34,695 nucleotides of DNA, from NCBI GenBank assembly GCA_018384485.1, contig JAHBAE010000049.1:1-34695 (forward strand), in the 5' to 3' direction. Position 1 is the stretch's first letter; every line of letters starts with the position of its first letter. This document shows positions 33,603-34,695 of the stretch, in pieces. Source of the stretch: Kiritimatiellia bacterium. Lineage in GTDB: Bacteria > Verrucomicrobiota > Kiritimatiellia > RFP12 > UBA1067. The notes beneath the pieces are model-generated. The model was given only the letters and a program-made list of their open reading frames with translations. It did not search any database and had not been told where the DNA came from. The translations under genes and the position numbers were made by a program.

Positions 33603-34400
33603 TTACCCGATCGTATGGTCCTTGATGAGCTCAGAGACGAGAGCCTGAACGCCTTCATCTGTCGCGGCAACCTCTTTAAACTCGCCTCCTGCGAGAACAA
33701 CAGATTCAATCTTGTTAACGCTCGTGGGAGAACCGGCAAAACCGCAACGCGCCTCTTCGCAGCCGATATCATCACAAGAAAGAATCTCAGGCTCCGCATT
33801 TTTGCATTTCATCACGCGGCGCATTATGAAGGGTCTAAGCTCCCCAAACTTTTCCGTGACGGTAAAGAGAGCAGGCAGCTTGGCACGGCATGTCTCAACA
33901 CCAGTTCCGATATCGCGAACGGCAACAGCTTCATTGCCTTCGAGGGAGAGGTTTTCAAGATAAGTGACTACGGCATAGCCGAGCTTCTCTCCTATCTGCG
34001 GACCTGTCTGAGCCGTGTCGCCGTCAATAGCCTGACGACCGCAGAAGACGAGATCGGGGTTGAATTTCTTCACCGCCATAGAAAGAATGTAGCTCGTTGC
34101 AAGAGTGTCGGAGCCGGCAGCCTTACGGTCAGTTACGAGAACCGCCCTATCTGCGCCGCACATAAGCGCTTCGCGAAGAACTGCCTTCGCAGCCGGCAGC
34201 CCCATGGTGATAACAGTCACCGTGCCGCCGTAGCGTTCCTTTACGGAGAGTGCCGCTTCAAGAGCGTTTTTATCTTCCGGGTTGAAGATTGCCGGCAAAG
34301 CGGCGCGATTGATAGTGCCGTCGGCCTTCATGGCATCTCCGGTCACTTTCTTCGTGTCTGGTACCTGCTTTATGCAGACAACTGAATTATATCCATTCAT
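33603..34400 (-). CDS. etfB: Electron transfer flavoprotein, beta subunit
   Basis: I choose ATG 34400 (265 residues, MNGYNSVVCIKQVPDT) because EtfB proteins begin with this strand. An upstream in-frame ATG at 34436 would precede the promoter. Signatures include NPEDKNALEAALSVKERYGG, the ILSMAVKKFNPDLVFCGRQA region and DGDTAQTGPQIGEKLGY. There is no Shine-Dalgarno site, and TATACT ends seven bases before the ATG, so the message is probably leaderless. The gene begins the etfB-etfA-acyl-CoA dehydrogenase operon. Confidence 0.96.
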   Translation of the reverse strand: MNGYNSVVCIKQVPDTKKVTGDAMKADGTINRAALPAIFNPEDKNALEAALSVKERYGGTVTVITMGLPAAKAVLREALMCGADRAVLVTDRKAAGSDTLATSYILSMAVKKFNPDLVFCGRQAIDGDTAQTGPQIGEKLGYAVVTYLENLSLEGNEAVAVRDIGTGVETCRAKLPALFTVTEKFGELRPFIMRRVMKCKNAEPEILSCDDIGCEEARCGFAGSPTSVNKIESVVLAGGEFKEVAATDEGVQALVSELIKDHTIG

Positions 34401-34407
34401 AGTGGGT

Positions 34408-34416
34408 AGTATATCA
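34408..34416 (-). promoter_or_regulatory. Extended -10 promoter of etfB (leaderless)
   Basis: The minus strand reads TTTTTGATATACTACCCACTATG. TG-A-TATACT lies seven bases from the ATG, putting the start of transcription at or one base before the start codon. Confidence 0.65.
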
Positions 34417-34460
34417 AAAATAGTCGCCCTGCGCATATAGAAGTGGGGGAGTGATTACGG

Positions 34461-34521
34461 CCAACGCATTAAAAGCCGATTCTTCCCCTTTTGGGCCCCT
34501 GAATCGTTTTTAATGCGTTGG
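34461..34521. repeat. Long inverted repeat (about 20-bp stem)
   Basis: CCAACGCATTAAAA (34461-34474) and its exact complement (34508-34521) form a 14-bp stem. After a small bulge it continues with CGATTC / GAATCG. The loop holds CCCCTTTTGGGCCCC. No clear T-tract follows, so it is probably an extragenic element or the end of a small non-autonomous element rather than a terminator. Confidence 0.75.
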
Positions 34522-34641
34522 AGGTGTCTCAGCAACCAACAACCAGCAGCGCAGCAGCCAATCCGAGTTGTCGTGGCGCGTCAGGCGCATCGCTGCCCCC
34601 CCCAGGGACGCCCCATCGGACGCGCCCGACTGTCTTTTTGT

Positions 34642-34662
34642 GCGTAGGCATCGAGCCTACGC
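34642..34662. repeat. Hairpin with 8-bp stem
   Basis: GCGTAGGC-ATCGA-GCCTACGC is a perfect stem-loop. It is flanked by CATCGGA-type sequence in both orientations (CCCCATCGGA at ~34610 and TCCGATGG at 34663-34670), so it could be a nested palindrome. Between 34437 and the window end I see no supported gene. Confidence 0.6.
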
Positions 34663-34695
34663 TCCGATGGTTTTGCCCTGCATGCGGGCGGACGC

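Noticed and set aside
33285-34385. Plus-strand open frame (366 codons) opposite etfA/etfB
   Set aside because: Antisense to two conserved genes; no recognisable protein features.
34437-34695. Possible gene in the last 260 bases
   Set aside because: Open frames there are short, have no start signals, and run through hairpins and a run of eight C; no protein-like text was found.

Overview
The window reads as a chromosomal segment of a Gram-negative bacterium, most likely from the PVC superphylum (Kiritimatiellota/Verrucomicrobiota-like, possibly gut-associated). This is an inference. It rests on many lipoprotein, Sec and Tat signal peptides, a GH109-type glycosidase, an IleS2-type isoleucyl-tRNA synthetase, scattered GGGGACTGTCCCC palindromes, and low-complexity repeats inserted in frame in a housekeeping gene. 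Almost every gene lies on the minus strand.

Region A (1-8700) looks like an accessory island. It is bounded by two ~78-bp copies of one repeat in inverted orientation (1-78 and 8623-8699). Between them is a tight six-gene minus-strand run: a putative type II restriction endonuclease, a beta-class DNA methyltransferase, a one-TM protein, a lipoprotein, a secreted DNA/RNA non-specific endonuclease and a secreted helical protein. The margins (1-1044 and 7993-8870) are gene-poor and hold hairpins, palindrome clusters and broken gene ends.

Region B (8874-16923) is a nine-gene operon that starts at a leaderless scpA. Its order is scpA, scpB, LysM lipoprotein, small TM protein, LysM coiled-coil protein, purD, YycJ-like metallohydrolase, ApbE-like flavin transferase, GH109-like Tat lipoprotein. 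A tRNA-Val(UAC) gene precedes it.

Region C (17047-20554) is a three-gene overlapping cluster: a MotA/TolQ/ExbB-like channel protein with an unusual 11-residue-repeat cytoplasmic tail, a one-TM MotB/ExbD-like partner, and a 613-residue exported helical protein. I regard this as the best candidate for an undescribed system.

Region D (20657-30568) runs ileS, a GNAT acetyltransferase, gpmI, a secreted beta-helix protein and a secreted serine hydrolase. Region E (30647-34400) holds a plus-strand tRNA-Thr(UGU) with an atypically long variable arm, then the convergent etfB-etfA-acyl-CoA dehydrogenase operon. The last ~260 bases contain only hairpin-rich, apparently non-coding sequence.

Six transcription starts share an extended -10 element of the type TG-N-TATAMT. 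Three of them sit so close to the start codon that the mRNAs should be leaderless. Most internal genes instead have clear Shine-Dalgarno sites or ATGA-type overlaps.
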